NCBI GenBank assembly: GCA_937944385.1
Contig: CALDYQ010000031.1
Coordinates: 1-59,682, forward strand
DNA: 59,682 nt
Origin: an uncultured Burkholderiales bacterium
GTDB lineage: Bacteria > Pseudomonadota > Gammaproteobacteria > Burkholderiales > Casimicrobiaceae
Reading direction: 5' to 3'
A program made the position numbers and the translations under genes. The notes under the pieces were generated by a model that made no database searches, was not told where the DNA came from, and saw only the letters and a list, made by a program, of their open reading frames with translations. How positions within the stretch are numbered: position 1 is the stretch's first letter; every line of letters begins with the position of its first letter. Positions 45,469-53,902 of this stretch are shown piece after piece.

Positions 45469-47049
45469 TTAGTAGCCGACCGCCGCGCCGTCGGCCCGCG
45501 GCTCGCTGCCGGCGACATAGCCGTGCTCGGTGCGCCAGATGATCTGGCCCGAGCCAAAGCCGCCATGACTTGCCTCGGGGCTTGCGAGTCGGTGGCCGCG
45601 ACGCTCGAGTTCCTGCCGGATGTCTGCCGGGACGGTCGCTTCGAGCACGACGTCGAGGCCAGATTCGGCGCGGAATCGGGGCGCATCTAGCGCGCTTTGC
45701 GGGTTCTGCCCGAAGTCGATCATCCGGATCGCGGTCTGGAGGTGCCCCTGCGCCTGCATGTGCCCGCCCATCACGCCGAAGGCGGCGGCAGGACGGCCGT
45801 CCTTCAGGATGAAGCCGGGAATGATCGTGTGGAACGGGCGCTTGCCGCCGGCGACCTGATTCGGGTGCCCGGGCTCGTGGGTGAAGCCGTGCCCGCGGTT
45901 CTGGAGCGAGATCCCGTCGACCACGACCCCCGAGCCGAAGCCGTGGAAGTTCGACTGGATCAGCGACACCATCATGCCCGAGGCATCCGCTGCGTTCAGA
46001 TAGACCGTACCGCCTCCGAGTTCGGCCGAGGGCGAGAAGTCCTGCGCCCGCTTCGGGTCGATCAAGGCCGCGCGGCGGCGCAGGAAGTCCGCCTCGAGCA
46101 TCGCCTCGGGCGCGACCCGCATGAAGGCGGGGTCGGTGATCTGCGCGTGCACGTCGCGGAAGGCGAGCTTCATCGCCTCGATCGCCGTGTGCCAGGTGTC
46201 CGGATGATCCGGCCCCCAGCGCGCGACATCGAACTCCCGCAGGATGCCGAGCGCCATGAGCGCGGCGATGCCCTGCCCATTTGGGGGGATCTCGCAGATC
46301 TCGTGGCCGCGGTAGTCGAGCCGGAGCGGTTCCACCCAGTCGGCCGTATGGGCGGCCAGATCGATGCCAGTCATCATCCCACCATGAGCCTTCGCGTGTG
46401 CGACCAGGCGGTTTGCGAGCACACCCCGATAGAGCGCTTCGCCCTCGCTCTCAGCGATCAGGCGGAGGGCTTCGGCCTGGGCCGGATTGCGGAAGCGCTC
46501 CCCGGGCTCGGGTGCACGTCCATTCGGCATGAAGTGGGCCGCGAAGCCGGGCTGATCCTTGAGGAGCGGCACTGCACGCGCCCATTGGCTCGCGATGAAC
46601 GGTGTGACCATGAAGCCGCGCTCGGCAAGCTCGATCGCGGGGGCGAGCAGGCTCGCAAACGAGAGCCGACCCAGACGACGCCAGAGTGCGACCCAGCCCG
46701 CCACGGCTCCCGGCACGGTCACCGAATTCCAGCCACGGAGCGGCACGCCCTCGGGGAAGAGATCCGGGTGCCAGGCCTCGGGCGAGCGGCCGGAGGAATT
46801 GAGCCCGAGCAGGCGCTCATCGGTGGGCGACCAGACGAGCGCGAACAGATCGCTGCCGAGACCGTTGCTGCACGGCTCGACGACGGTCAACACCGCGGCC
46901 GTGGCGACCGCAGCATCGACGGCATTGCCGCCGAGGCGCAGCATCGTCAGACCGGCCTGCGCGGCGAGAGGCTGCGTGGTCGCGACCACGTTGTCCGCCA
47001 TGATCGGAGAGCGGCCGGAGGGATAGGTACGGAGGTAGTCGAAGCGCAT
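45469..47049 (-). CDS. gamma-glutamyltransferase family protein (Ntn hydrolase)
   Basis: 526 residues. MVVSLIQSNFHGFGSG, PNGQGIAALMALGIL and the maturation site GGGTVYLNAADASG are present; the Thr after GGG is the expected N-terminal nucleophile of the small subunit after self-cleavage. The N-terminal VVATTQPLAAQAGLTMLRLGGNAVDAAVATAAVL and FHTIIPGFILKDGRPAAAFGVMGG are typical of the family. No signal peptide is visible, unlike the periplasmic E. coli enzyme, so the YwrD-type or an acylase role is possible. It is separated by about 110 bp from the sigma-kinase operon. Confidence 0.88.
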   Translation of the reverse strand: MRFDYLRTYPSGRSPIMADNVVATTQPLAAQAGLTMLRLGGNAVDAAVATAAVLTVVEPCSNGLGSDLFALVWSPTDERLLGLNSSGRSPEAWHPDLFPEGVPLRGWNSVTVPGAVAGWVALWRRLGRLSFASLLAPAIELAERGFMVTPFIASQWARAVPLLKDQPGFAAHFMPNGRAPEPGERFRNPAQAEALRLIAESEGEALYRGVLANRLVAHAKAHGGMMTGIDLAAHTADWVEPLRLDYRGHEICEIPPNGQGIAALMALGILREFDVARWGPDHPDTWHTAIEAMKLAFRDVHAQITDPAFMRVAPEAMLEADFLRRRAALIDPKRAQDFSPSAELGGGTVYLNAADASGMMVSLIQSNFHGFGSGVVVDGISLQNRGHGFTHEPGHPNQVAGGKRPFHTIIPGFILKDGRPAAAFGVMGGHMQAQGHLQTAIRMIDFGQNPQSALDAPRFRAESGLDVVLEATVPADIRQELERRGHRLASPEASHGGFGSGQIIWRTEHGYVAGSEPRADGAAVGY

Positions 47050-47132
47050 GCGCGCGGATTATCGGCGCAGCACGCCCCGAACCGATCGCGGCTGCAGCAG
47101 GGGCTCGTTGGGTTTCTCTGCCTGTCAGACCG

Positions 47133-48284
47133 TCAGCGCCCGACCTTGGACGCGCCGTCATTCCAGGCCAGACGGTGATCGACGGCGGTGTCGTATGCCC
47201 AGCGCCCGGCGCGCTTGGCGAAGCTCTCCATCGATGTCGCCACGCGGGCGAACATCGGGTTCTGTGCGGAGCGGCGCTCGATGATCCGGCCCCAGGCCTG
47301 CAACTGTGCTTGGAGGATCGCCTCAGGCGTGCGCAGGAAGACCACACCCGCCTCACGCATGGCCGCGTAGTCCTTGGAGTAGCGGTCGATCGCCTTCCAG
47401 CTCATCTCGGCCGAGCAGGCCTGCACCGTCGCCGCGAAGGCGGTCTGCAGTTCGGCAGGCAGGCGCGCGAAACGCGTTCGGTTGACGAGGATTTCGAACT
47501 GCTCGCAGGGTTGGTGGAAGGACTGCAGCATGCAGTACTTCGCCACTTCGGGAAAACCAAGACCCCGGTCGGAGGTCGGGTTGTTGAATTCGGCAGCGTC
47601 GAGCTGGCCCCGGTCGATGGCGGTCACGATTTCGGTGGCCGGCAGGCTGTTCACACGCATGCCGAGCTCGGTCAACATCTCAGCGGCAAGCCCGACCGTA
47701 CGGAAGCGCAGCCCCTTCAGGTCGTCGAGGCTGCGGATCGGTCTCTTGAACCAGCCGAGCGGCTGGGTCGGCATGGGGCCGTAGAGGAACGAGCGCACAT
47801 CGAGATCGAGTCCTTTGTAGATCTCCTCGAGCAGGGCTTTGCCACCGCCGTGCTCATGCCAGGCGAGCAGCATGTTCGCATCCATGCCGAAGGCCGGTCC
47901 CGATCCCCAGAGCCCGAGGGCGCTGTTCTTGGCCGTCCAATAGGCGAGCGTTCCGTGCCCGGCGTCCACCGCGCCGCGGGAGACGGCATCGATCAGGTCG
48001 AAGGCCTTGACCACGGTGCCCGCAGGCAGCGTCTCGATGCGCAGTCGCCCGGCAGTGACCTGCCCGAGTTTCGTCGCAAAGTCACGTGCGAACTCGTGGA
48101 AGATGTCGCGGGCGGGCCAGGCGGTCTGCATGCGCATCACGATCGGCCGCTTCGCATGCACCGCGGGCGCGGCAGCAAGCCCGAGCCCGCTTGCGACTGC
48201 GCCCTGGAGCAGGCGACGACGCGCCGGGCGGCGCTTTGCCTCGTCACTTGCCTGGGAGTTTGGGGCGGGTGGCGTGTCGTTCAT
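47133..48284 (-). CDS. TRAP transporter substrate-binding protein, DctP family
   Basis: About 383 residues from the ATG at 48284 (an ATG at 48296 is an alternative). An arginine-rich signal with a twin-arginine look (RRPARRRLLQGAVASGLGLAAAPAVHA) precedes the mature domain. Family motifs are LRIETLPAGTVVKAFDLIDAV, YGPMPTQPLGWFKRPI, DLKGLRFRTVGLAAEMLTELG and DRGQLDAAEFNNPTSD. It captures an organic acid in the periplasm for a DctQM permease. No permease genes are adjacent, so it is an orphan here. The ligand is not deducible. Confidence 0.87.
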   Translation of the reverse strand: MNDTPPAPNSQASDEAKRRPARRRLLQGAVASGLGLAAAPAVHAKRPIVMRMQTAWPARDIFHEFARDFATKLGQVTAGRLRIETLPAGTVVKAFDLIDAVSRGAVDAGHGTLAYWTAKNSALGLWGSGPAFGMDANMLLAWHEHGGGKALLEEIYKGLDLDVRSFLYGPMPTQPLGWFKRPIRSLDDLKGLRFRTVGLAAEMLTELGMRVNSLPATEIVTAIDRGQLDAAEFNNPTSDRGLGFPEVAKYCMLQSFHQPCEQFEILVNRTRFARLPAELQTAFAATVQACSAEMSWKAIDRYSKDYAAMREAGVVFLRTPEAILQAQLQAWGRIIERRSAQNPMFARVATSMESFAKRAGRWAYDTAVDHRLAWNDGASKVGR

Positions 48285-48351
48285 GGATGGGCGCATTGCG
48301 CATGACATTGTGTTGGCGAGCGCAGGAACCCGCTATCGGGTTTGCAGCAGG

Positions 48352-51300
48352 TCAATGAAAATCGTGCGAGACAACCGCCAGGTCACCGAGCAGATGCGAA
48401 GCATCCTCCAAGTGCTCCGCGATCAGGTGTGTGATCGGGCCCTGGCGTTCGAGCCGTCCATGCACGATCAGCAGTCGTGCGGCAACGAGCGCCCGTCGCT
48501 GATCTGGCTGTTCTGCCAGTCGGCGCCAGACCACCACATTCGTGTTGCCAGTTTCGTCCTCGAGCGTGACGAAGGTGACGCCGCTTGCCGTGCCAGGGCG
48601 TTGCCGGCAAGTGACGAGGCCGGCGACCCGGATCCGGCGGCCGTGAGCGATGCGTTCGAGATCGGACGCGCGGCGCGTGTGGCCGAGCCGACGGCGCAGA
48701 AGTGCGAGCGGATGGGCACGCAGCGTGAGCCCAAGCGCCCGGTAGTCGGCCACCACCTCCTGGCTTTCGGTGAGCGCTGGCAGTGGCGCGGATTCCGCGG
48801 GTAGCGCTTCGGGCGCGGTCTCGGCCTGGGGGGCCAGGGCGTCGAGAGGCAGCGCAGGCAGGTGCGCGGCGGCCGCTTCCCAGCGCTGGTGGATCCGGTG
48901 CCCGGCGATCGAGCGGAAGGCATCGGCGGCTGCAAGCGCCTTGACCGCGCCGGCATCGAGCCCGGCGCGCCGGACGGCTTCGGTAATCGAGCTGAAGGGG
49001 CCGCCCGCATCGCGTGCCGCCACGAGTGCGCGGCCAGCGCGTTCGGCGAGACCGTGCACGCACTTCAGGCCCAGGCGCAGCGTGCGGCCGTGCGCCCGGC
49101 AGTCCCAGCCGCTTTCGTTGACGTCGACCGCGAGCACGGTGACGCCGTTTCGGCGCGCATCCTGCACGAGCTGTGCGGGCGAGTAAAAGCCCATCGGCTG
49201 CGCGTCGAGGAGTGCCGCGCAGAAGTGGGCCGGGTAGTGGCATTTGAGCCAGGCCGAGGTGTAGACGAGCAGCGCGAAGCTCGCGGCGTGCGATTCGGGA
49301 AAGCCGTAGGTGCCGAAGCCCTTGATCTGGGCGTAGATCGATTGCGCGAACTCGAGCGAGTAGCCATTGGCGAGCATGCCGCGCGTGAGCTTGTCCTCGA
49401 GATGCCCGAGTCCACCTTTGCGCTTCCAGGCCGCCATGGCACGGCGCAGCTGGTCGGCCTCGCCCGCGGTGAAGCCCGCAGCCACCATGGCCAGTTGCAT
49501 GACCTGCTCCTGGAAGATCGGGATGCCGAGCGTGCGGGCGAGCACGCCCTCGACCGCTTTCGAGGGGTAGCGCACGGGCTCCAGGCCCTGACGCCGCCGC
49601 AGATAGGGATGCACCATACCGCCCTGGATCGGGCCGGGGCGGACGATCGCCACCTCGATGACGAGATCGAAGTAGTTGCGCGGCCGAAGGCGCGGCAGCA
49701 TGTTCATCTGTGCGCGGGATTCGACCTGGAAGACGCCAGTGCTTTCGCCACGGCAGAGCATGTCGTAGACCGCCGGGTCTTCGGCCGGGATGTCGGCGAG
49801 CGTGAAAGGGCGGCCCAGCTCGCGCGAGAGCGAGTCGAGCGCCCGGCGGATCGCGCTCAGCATGCCGAGCGCAAGCACATCGACCTTCATGAGCCCGAGT
49901 GCTTCGAGGTCGTCCTTGTCCCACTGGATCACGGTCCGCTCGGGCATCGCGGCGTTTTCGATCGGCACCAGCCGGTCGAGCCGATCGCGGGCGATCACGA
50001 AGCCGCCGGTATGTTGCGACAGGTGCCGCGGAAAGCCTGTCAGCGTCTGCGCGTGCTCGATGAGCATGGCAATCACGGGCTGCGTGGGGTCGAGGCCGAC
50101 CTCGCGCAGACGCACTTCGAGTTCGCCGCCGCGGTCCCAGTAGGTGAGATTGCGGCTGATCGCATCCAGCAGGTCTTGCCCGAGGCCGAGTGCGCGGCCC
50201 ACGTCGCGCAGTGCTCCCTTCACGTGATAGGTGTTGACCGCGGCGGCCAGTGCCGCGCGGTGGCGGCCGTATCTGGCGTAGATGTACTGGATGACCTCCT
50301 CGCGCCGCTCATGCTCGAAATCGACGTCGATGTCGGGCGGCTCGTTGCGCTCCTTCGAGATGAAGCGCTCGAAGAGCATCGCCATGCGTGCCGGATCGAC
50401 CTCGGTGATGCCCAGGCAGTAGCAGACCGCGGAATTGGCCGCCGAGCCCCGGCCCTGACAGAGGATGCCGCGCGAGCGGGCGAAGCCGACGATGTCGTAG
50501 ACCGTGAGGAAGTAGGGCTCATAGCCCAGCTCGGCGATCAGGGCAAGTTCCTTCTCGATCAGGGTGCGGGCGTTCTCGGGGATCACCTGGCCGTAGCGGC
50601 GATGGGCTCCAGCGAAGGTCTCCGCGCGCAGGTGGCTTGCCGGCGTGTGTCCAGCAGGCACGATCTCTTCCGGGTATTCGTAGCGCAGCTCGTCGAGTGA
50701 GAACCGGCACCGCTCAGCGATGAGTGTGCTTTCGATCAGCAGTTCGACCGGGTAGAGCGCGGCGAGCGCAGGCAGAGGACGAAGCACACGTTCGGCATTC
50801 TGGTGGGCGAGTGCGCCCAGCTCGCGCACGGTTTTCTTCTCTCGCATGGCGGTGAGTACATTGGCCAGCGTCTGCCGTGAACGTTCGTGCATGAGCGCCT
50901 GTCCGAGAGCGGTGAGCGGCCTGCCGTGACGTGCCGAAAGTTGCCGGGCGTACCTGAAACGTTCGGCATCATCGCCTGCGAGCAGACGCGTGTAGCCGAC
51001 CGCCGTGGGCAGATGAGCCAAGGCATCGAGCAACGCGTCGTCCTGGGCAACATCCCCGCTGGGAAGCAGGATCGCCTCGCATTCGGCGACCGCGCGCAGA
51101 TCATCGGGCACGAAGCGGTAGGCGCCTTTCACGGCGCGCCCGCGGCAGCGGGTGATGAGCTGGGCGAGATCGCCATAGCCCGCGCGGGTCTGCGCGAGCA
51201 GGACGAGGCGGGGGCAGGGGGCGCGGTCCGTCTCGAGCCGAAACAGGCTACCGACGATCAGTCGGAATGCTGGGCCCGCCGGGCTCGCTGGGGCGAGCGT

Positions 51301-51471
51301 TTTCGCTTCGAGGTGGGCGCGCACGACACCGGCGACCGAGCATTCGTCCGTGAGGGCGAGCGCACGATACCCCAAGGTCTGTGCCGTGCGCACGAGCTCC
51401 TCGGGGTGCGAGGCGCCCGCGAGGAAGCTGTAATTCGATTGTGCGCAGAGCTCGGCGTAGACGGGGAGCAT
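48352..51471 (-). CDS. dnaE2: error-prone DNA polymerase III alpha subunit homologue
   Basis: 1039 residues. The N-terminal PHP domain starts YAELCAQSNYSFLAGASHPEEL. The polymerase active-site block is GRGSAANSAVCYCLGITEVDP and PPDIDVDFEHERREEVIQYIYARYG, which carries the catalytic Asp residues. KVDVLALGMLSAIRRAL, VIEVAIVRPGPIQGGMVHPYL and GFPESHAASFALLVYTSAWLK follow, ending in an OB-like domain (IRVAGLVTCRQRPGTASGVTFVTLED). The shorter length and lack of the C-terminal tau-binding part separate it from the replicative DnaE. It is the catalytic polymerase of the ImuA-ImuB-DnaE2 SOS mutasome and lies 36 bp after imuB. Confidence 0.96.
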   Translation of the reverse strand: MLPVYAELCAQSNYSFLAGASHPEELVRTAQTLGYRALALTDECSVAGVVRAHLEAKTLAPASPAGPAFRLIVGSLFRLETDRAPCPRLVLLAQTRAGYGDLAQLITRCRGRAVKGAYRFVPDDLRAVAECEAILLPSGDVAQDDALLDALAHLPTAVGYTRLLAGDDAERFRYARQLSARHGRPLTALGQALMHERSRQTLANVLTAMREKKTVRELGALAHQNAERVLRPLPALAALYPVELLIESTLIAERCRFSLDELRYEYPEEIVPAGHTPASHLRAETFAGAHRRYGQVIPENARTLIEKELALIAELGYEPYFLTVYDIVGFARSRGILCQGRGSAANSAVCYCLGITEVDPARMAMLFERFISKERNEPPDIDVDFEHERREEVIQYIYARYGRHRAALAAAVNTYHVKGALRDVGRALGLGQDLLDAISRNLTYWDRGGELEVRLREVGLDPTQPVIAMLIEHAQTLTGFPRHLSQHTGGFVIARDRLDRLVPIENAAMPERTVIQWDKDDLEALGLMKVDVLALGMLSAIRRALDSLSRELGRPFTLADIPAEDPAVYDMLCRGESTGVFQVESRAQMNMLPRLRPRNYFDLVIEVAIVRPGPIQGGMVHPYLRRRQGLEPVRYPSKAVEGVLARTLGIPIFQEQVMQLAMVAAGFTAGEADQLRRAMAAWKRKGGLGHLEDKLTRGMLANGYSLEFAQSIYAQIKGFGTYGFPESHAASFALLVYTSAWLKCHYPAHFCAALLDAQPMGFYSPAQLVQDARRNGVTVLAVDVNESGWDCRAHGRTLRLGLKCVHGLAERAGRALVAARDAGGPFSSITEAVRRAGLDAGAVKALAAADAFRSIAGHRIHQRWEAAAAHLPALPLDALAPQAETAPEALPAESAPLPALTESQEVVADYRALGLTLRAHPLALLRRRLGHTRRASDLERIAHGRRIRVAGLVTCRQRPGTASGVTFVTLEDETGNTNVVVWRRLAEQPDQRRALVAARLLIVHGRLERQGPITHLIAEHLEDASHLLGDLAVVSHDFH

Positions 51472-51507
51472 GAACGGTACGGTTCCATCGATGGGCGAAA
51501 CACAAGC

Positions 51508-52989
51508 TCAGGCGAAGATGCCCTGCACGAACCACGTTGCATGACGGCGATCACGAAAGAGCCAGAGCGTTCTCTGGTCGGGCAGCCGCGCGATGTAGTA
51601 GTCGCGCTCGATGACGTCGTCGGGCGTGGCCGGGGCTGCCTCGGACGAGGGCCAGTGTGCGAGGATGCGCTCGGGTTGCGTGCGCTCGATGGCGCGCCTG
51701 AGATTCGGCCATTGACCTTTCCATTCGCTTTCGGTCAGGCGGCGAGGTGGATCGATCAGAAAAAGCGGCCGCACACCGGCCGGGGCTTCGATTTCGGCGT
51801 GCCGGGTCGCCTCATCGCTTTCAGGCAGCGGGGTCGTCTGCCGCCGCGGTGGGCGGATGTGCGCGGCCCCGAGCCGGAGCCGAAGCAAGGCGAGCAGATC
51901 CCGCCAGGGTTTGTCCTGCCGCCGGGCGAGATCGAACAGATCGACCGCTTCGAATTGCATCGGTTCGAGCCGATCGCAGTGAAGTTCGATGCGCGAGACT
52001 TCATGGGTGAGCGGCATGCGTTCGAGTGCGGCCTTGACGAGGCGTACCCAGTCGGCCGCTGCGACCGTGGGCGAGGCAGCGGCGATGGGCAGGCCCGTCC
52101 GCTGCTCACGCCCTGTGTGAAAGCCGAATTCGATCACCTGTGCAGCAAGCGCCCGTTCACGGAGGAAGCGCTCGAGGTCGCTGAGCAGAGCCTCCACGCC
52201 CGGCAGCCAGTGTTGTATTTCGCATGCGGGGTCGATGAGTTCGATCTGTGTCCGAAAGACCGTTGTGGGCTGCCACCAGGCCAGCACCTCTTCACACCGT
52301 GCATGGGCGCGGTCGAGCGAATCGGTGAGTGCTGGGCCGAAACGGCGGGCGAGTTCGGTTTTGGGCAGGCGATCGACTTCGCCGACGGTGGAGAGATTGA
52401 GCTGGCCGAGTTCATCGATGAGCGGGGGCGACCAGTCGGTCGTGGTGATCGGCAGCGCCTCTAGCCAGTCCGCGATCGGGGGATGCGCGACGAGCCGACG
52501 ATGACCGCGCGCGAGCCAGTCGGCCGCCGTGGCGCTGGGCGCAGCGATCAGGTGGTGGCGCGCGGCGATCGGTTCGACCGCCTGCGTGACGGTGTTACAG
52601 AGCGTATCGATCCCCCCGAAGAGCCGGAGCGAGGCAGTGACCTCGGCGATGAGGCTGGCTCGTGCCGCATGGATGTGCACTTGAGGCGTGAAGGCGGCCA
52701 GTGTTGCGGCCAGGCATTCGAGCAGGGCCCGTTCACGCAGCCGATCGCGTGGCAGCACGATGAGCGGCTCGGCCAGGGCGCGGGCGTGAGCGAGCGTGTG
52801 GCCCGGCGCGATGCCTGTACGGGCAGCAAGCCGATTGCGGGCGACGACCCGTGTACGCTGGGCTTCACGCTCGACAACGACGAGGGGCGCGGCTTCGGCG
52901 AAGACATGCGACGGCCCCGCCGGTCCGATATGCGCGTAGGCCTGCAGGGGCAGGGCAGGCAGGTGGACGCACAGGTACTGACGCGCCAT
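51508..52989 (-). CDS. imuB: ImuB, inactive Y-family polymerase of the SOS mutasome
   Basis: 493 residues with Y-family architecture: N-terminal palm (MARQYLCVHLPALPLQAYA), EVTASLRLFGGIDTL and the little-finger region. The metal-binding acidic residues expected in the first palm motif (DxDxFF in active enzymes) are replaced by HLPALPL, so it should be catalytically dead, as known for ImuB. The C-terminal tail (IERDYYIARLPDQRTLWLFRDR..HATWFVQGIFA) is the standard ImuB ending. It acts as the clamp-binding adaptor that recruits DnaE2. Spacing is 17 bp to imuA and 36 bp to dnaE2. Confidence 0.95.
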   Translation of the reverse strand: MARQYLCVHLPALPLQAYAHIGPAGPSHVFAEAAPLVVVEREAQRTRVVARNRLAARTGIAPGHTLAHARALAEPLIVLPRDRLRERALLECLAATLAAFTPQVHIHAARASLIAEVTASLRLFGGIDTLCNTVTQAVEPIAARHHLIAAPSATAADWLARGHRRLVAHPPIADWLEALPITTTDWSPPLIDELGQLNLSTVGEVDRLPKTELARRFGPALTDSLDRAHARCEEVLAWWQPTTVFRTQIELIDPACEIQHWLPGVEALLSDLERFLRERALAAQVIEFGFHTGREQRTGLPIAAASPTVAAADWVRLVKAALERMPLTHEVSRIELHCDRLEPMQFEAVDLFDLARRQDKPWRDLLALLRLRLGAAHIRPPRRQTTPLPESDEATRHAEIEAPAGVRPLFLIDPPRRLTESEWKGQWPNLRRAIERTQPERILAHWPSSEAAPATPDDVIERDYYIARLPDQRTLWLFRDRRHATWFVQGIFA

Positions 52990-53006
52990 CGCGACCGTCC
53001 AGGTAA

Positions 53007-53831
53007 CTACTGCAACACCGCGCTGACGGAAGTGGCTTGCCGGGAGACCGCCGGACCGGCCACGGGGGCGAGTCCCTCATCGATTGCTTCGCGCAGTGTG
53101 TCGCGGGCCTGCAGATGGGCGCTGAGTCGCGCTTGCACGAAGGCGCGGTCGAGTGTGATGAGCGGCCGGGCGAGTGGGCGATTGCGGCACTTGAAGACTT
53201 GCAGATCGAGCGTGTCGTCATTCGCTGAGAAGCCAAAGCGCAACCAGGCCGGCGAAGACTGCATACTGCAGCAGGCGGCGCGGTAGTGAATGAACGTCGT
53301 CTTTCTGCCAAGGCAAGCCAGATGCAGACGTCGCAGCGCCTCCGGCGAGATGTCCATCCCGCCTGCCGTGCTCCAGAGCAAGACGAGGGCGGCTGAGCCG
53401 GAAAGGAGGATTTGTTCGCTGGACCATAGCAATGCTTTCGTCTCGCGCGCCGTGGCGCAGGGGTGAATCTGGGTGATCTGCTTTGGATCGACGCCGGCCT
53501 GCGTGAGCGCGGGGGCGAACAGTTCATGCGGTGCGCCGATCAATGCAATTGGACGCTTTTCGGCGGCGAGGCGCGACATCGCCGGCAGAAGCAGCGAGAG
53601 CTCGCCGATGCCTGTTCGGTCGATGAGGATTTCAGTCATCCCGCCGACTGGCCATCCGCCCCAGGGCAGCCAGGCGTCGAGCACCGCAAAGCCAGTGGGG
53701 ACGCCGCCCTCCTGGGGCTCGTCGGTGGCACCGCTGCCGAGCGTGACATGACGCGCGGTTTCCGGGGCCTCGGCCTTGAGCCGGGTCACGAGTTCGGCAT
53801 GACGTGAGGGCGCGCGGAAATAAGCTTCCAT
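53007..53831 (-). CDS. imuA: ImuA, translesion synthesis-associated SulA/RecA-like protein
   Basis: 274 residues. VPTGFAVLDAWLPWGGWPVGGMTEILIDRTGIGELSLLLPAM is the degenerate RecA-like core without a functional Walker A (no GxxxxGKT). GAPHELFAPALTQAGVDP and LARPLITLDRAF are family-typical. It is the first gene of the SOS mutagenesis operon, under a LexA box. A TATTCT -10 ends 6 nt before the ATG and no ribosome-binding site is visible, so the transcript may be leaderless. Confidence 0.94.
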   Translation of the reverse strand: MEAYFRAPSRHAELVTRLKAEAPETARHVTLGSGATDEPQEGGVPTGFAVLDAWLPWGGWPVGGMTEILIDRTGIGELSLLLPAMSRLAAEKRPIALIGAPHELFAPALTQAGVDPKQITQIHPCATARETKALLWSSEQILLSGSAALVLLWSTAGGMDISPEALRRLHLACLGRKTTFIHYRAACCSMQSSPAWLRFGFSANDDTLDLQVFKCRNRPLARPLITLDRAFVQARLSAHLQARDTLREAIDEGLAPVAGPAVSRQATSVSAVLQ

Positions 53832-53843
53832 GCCGGAAGAATA

Positions 53844-53859
53844 CTGTAATTAAATACAG
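53844..53859 (-). promoter_or_regulatory. LexA (SOS) box of imuA-imuB-dnaE2
   Basis: CTGTAATTAAATACAG fits CTGT-N8-ACAG. On the minus strand it fills the 18-bp spacer between TTGCAA (-35, plus coordinates 53862-53867) and TATTCT (-10, 53838-53843) of the imuA promoter, where LexA binding would block RNA polymerase. The box lies 12 bp before the imuA ATG and 43 bp before the divergent gltX start. Confidence 0.92.
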
Positions 53860-53890
53860 TCTTGCAACCATGCTAGATCCAGGGCGCACC

Positions 53891-53896
53891 TAGAAT
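53891..53896 (+). promoter_or_regulatory. -10 element of gltX, 6 nt before the start codon
   Basis: TAGAAT is followed by only GTCGCC before the ATG at 53903, so transcription should start at or next to the A of ATG. There is no Shine-Dalgarno sequence, consistent with a leaderless gltX message. Confidence 0.5.
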
Positions 53897-53902
53897 GTCG
53901 CC

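Noticed and set aside
48862-50700. 612-codon open frame on the plus strand opposite dnaE2
   Set aside because: It lies wholly inside dnaE2 antisense and shows no recognisable motif.
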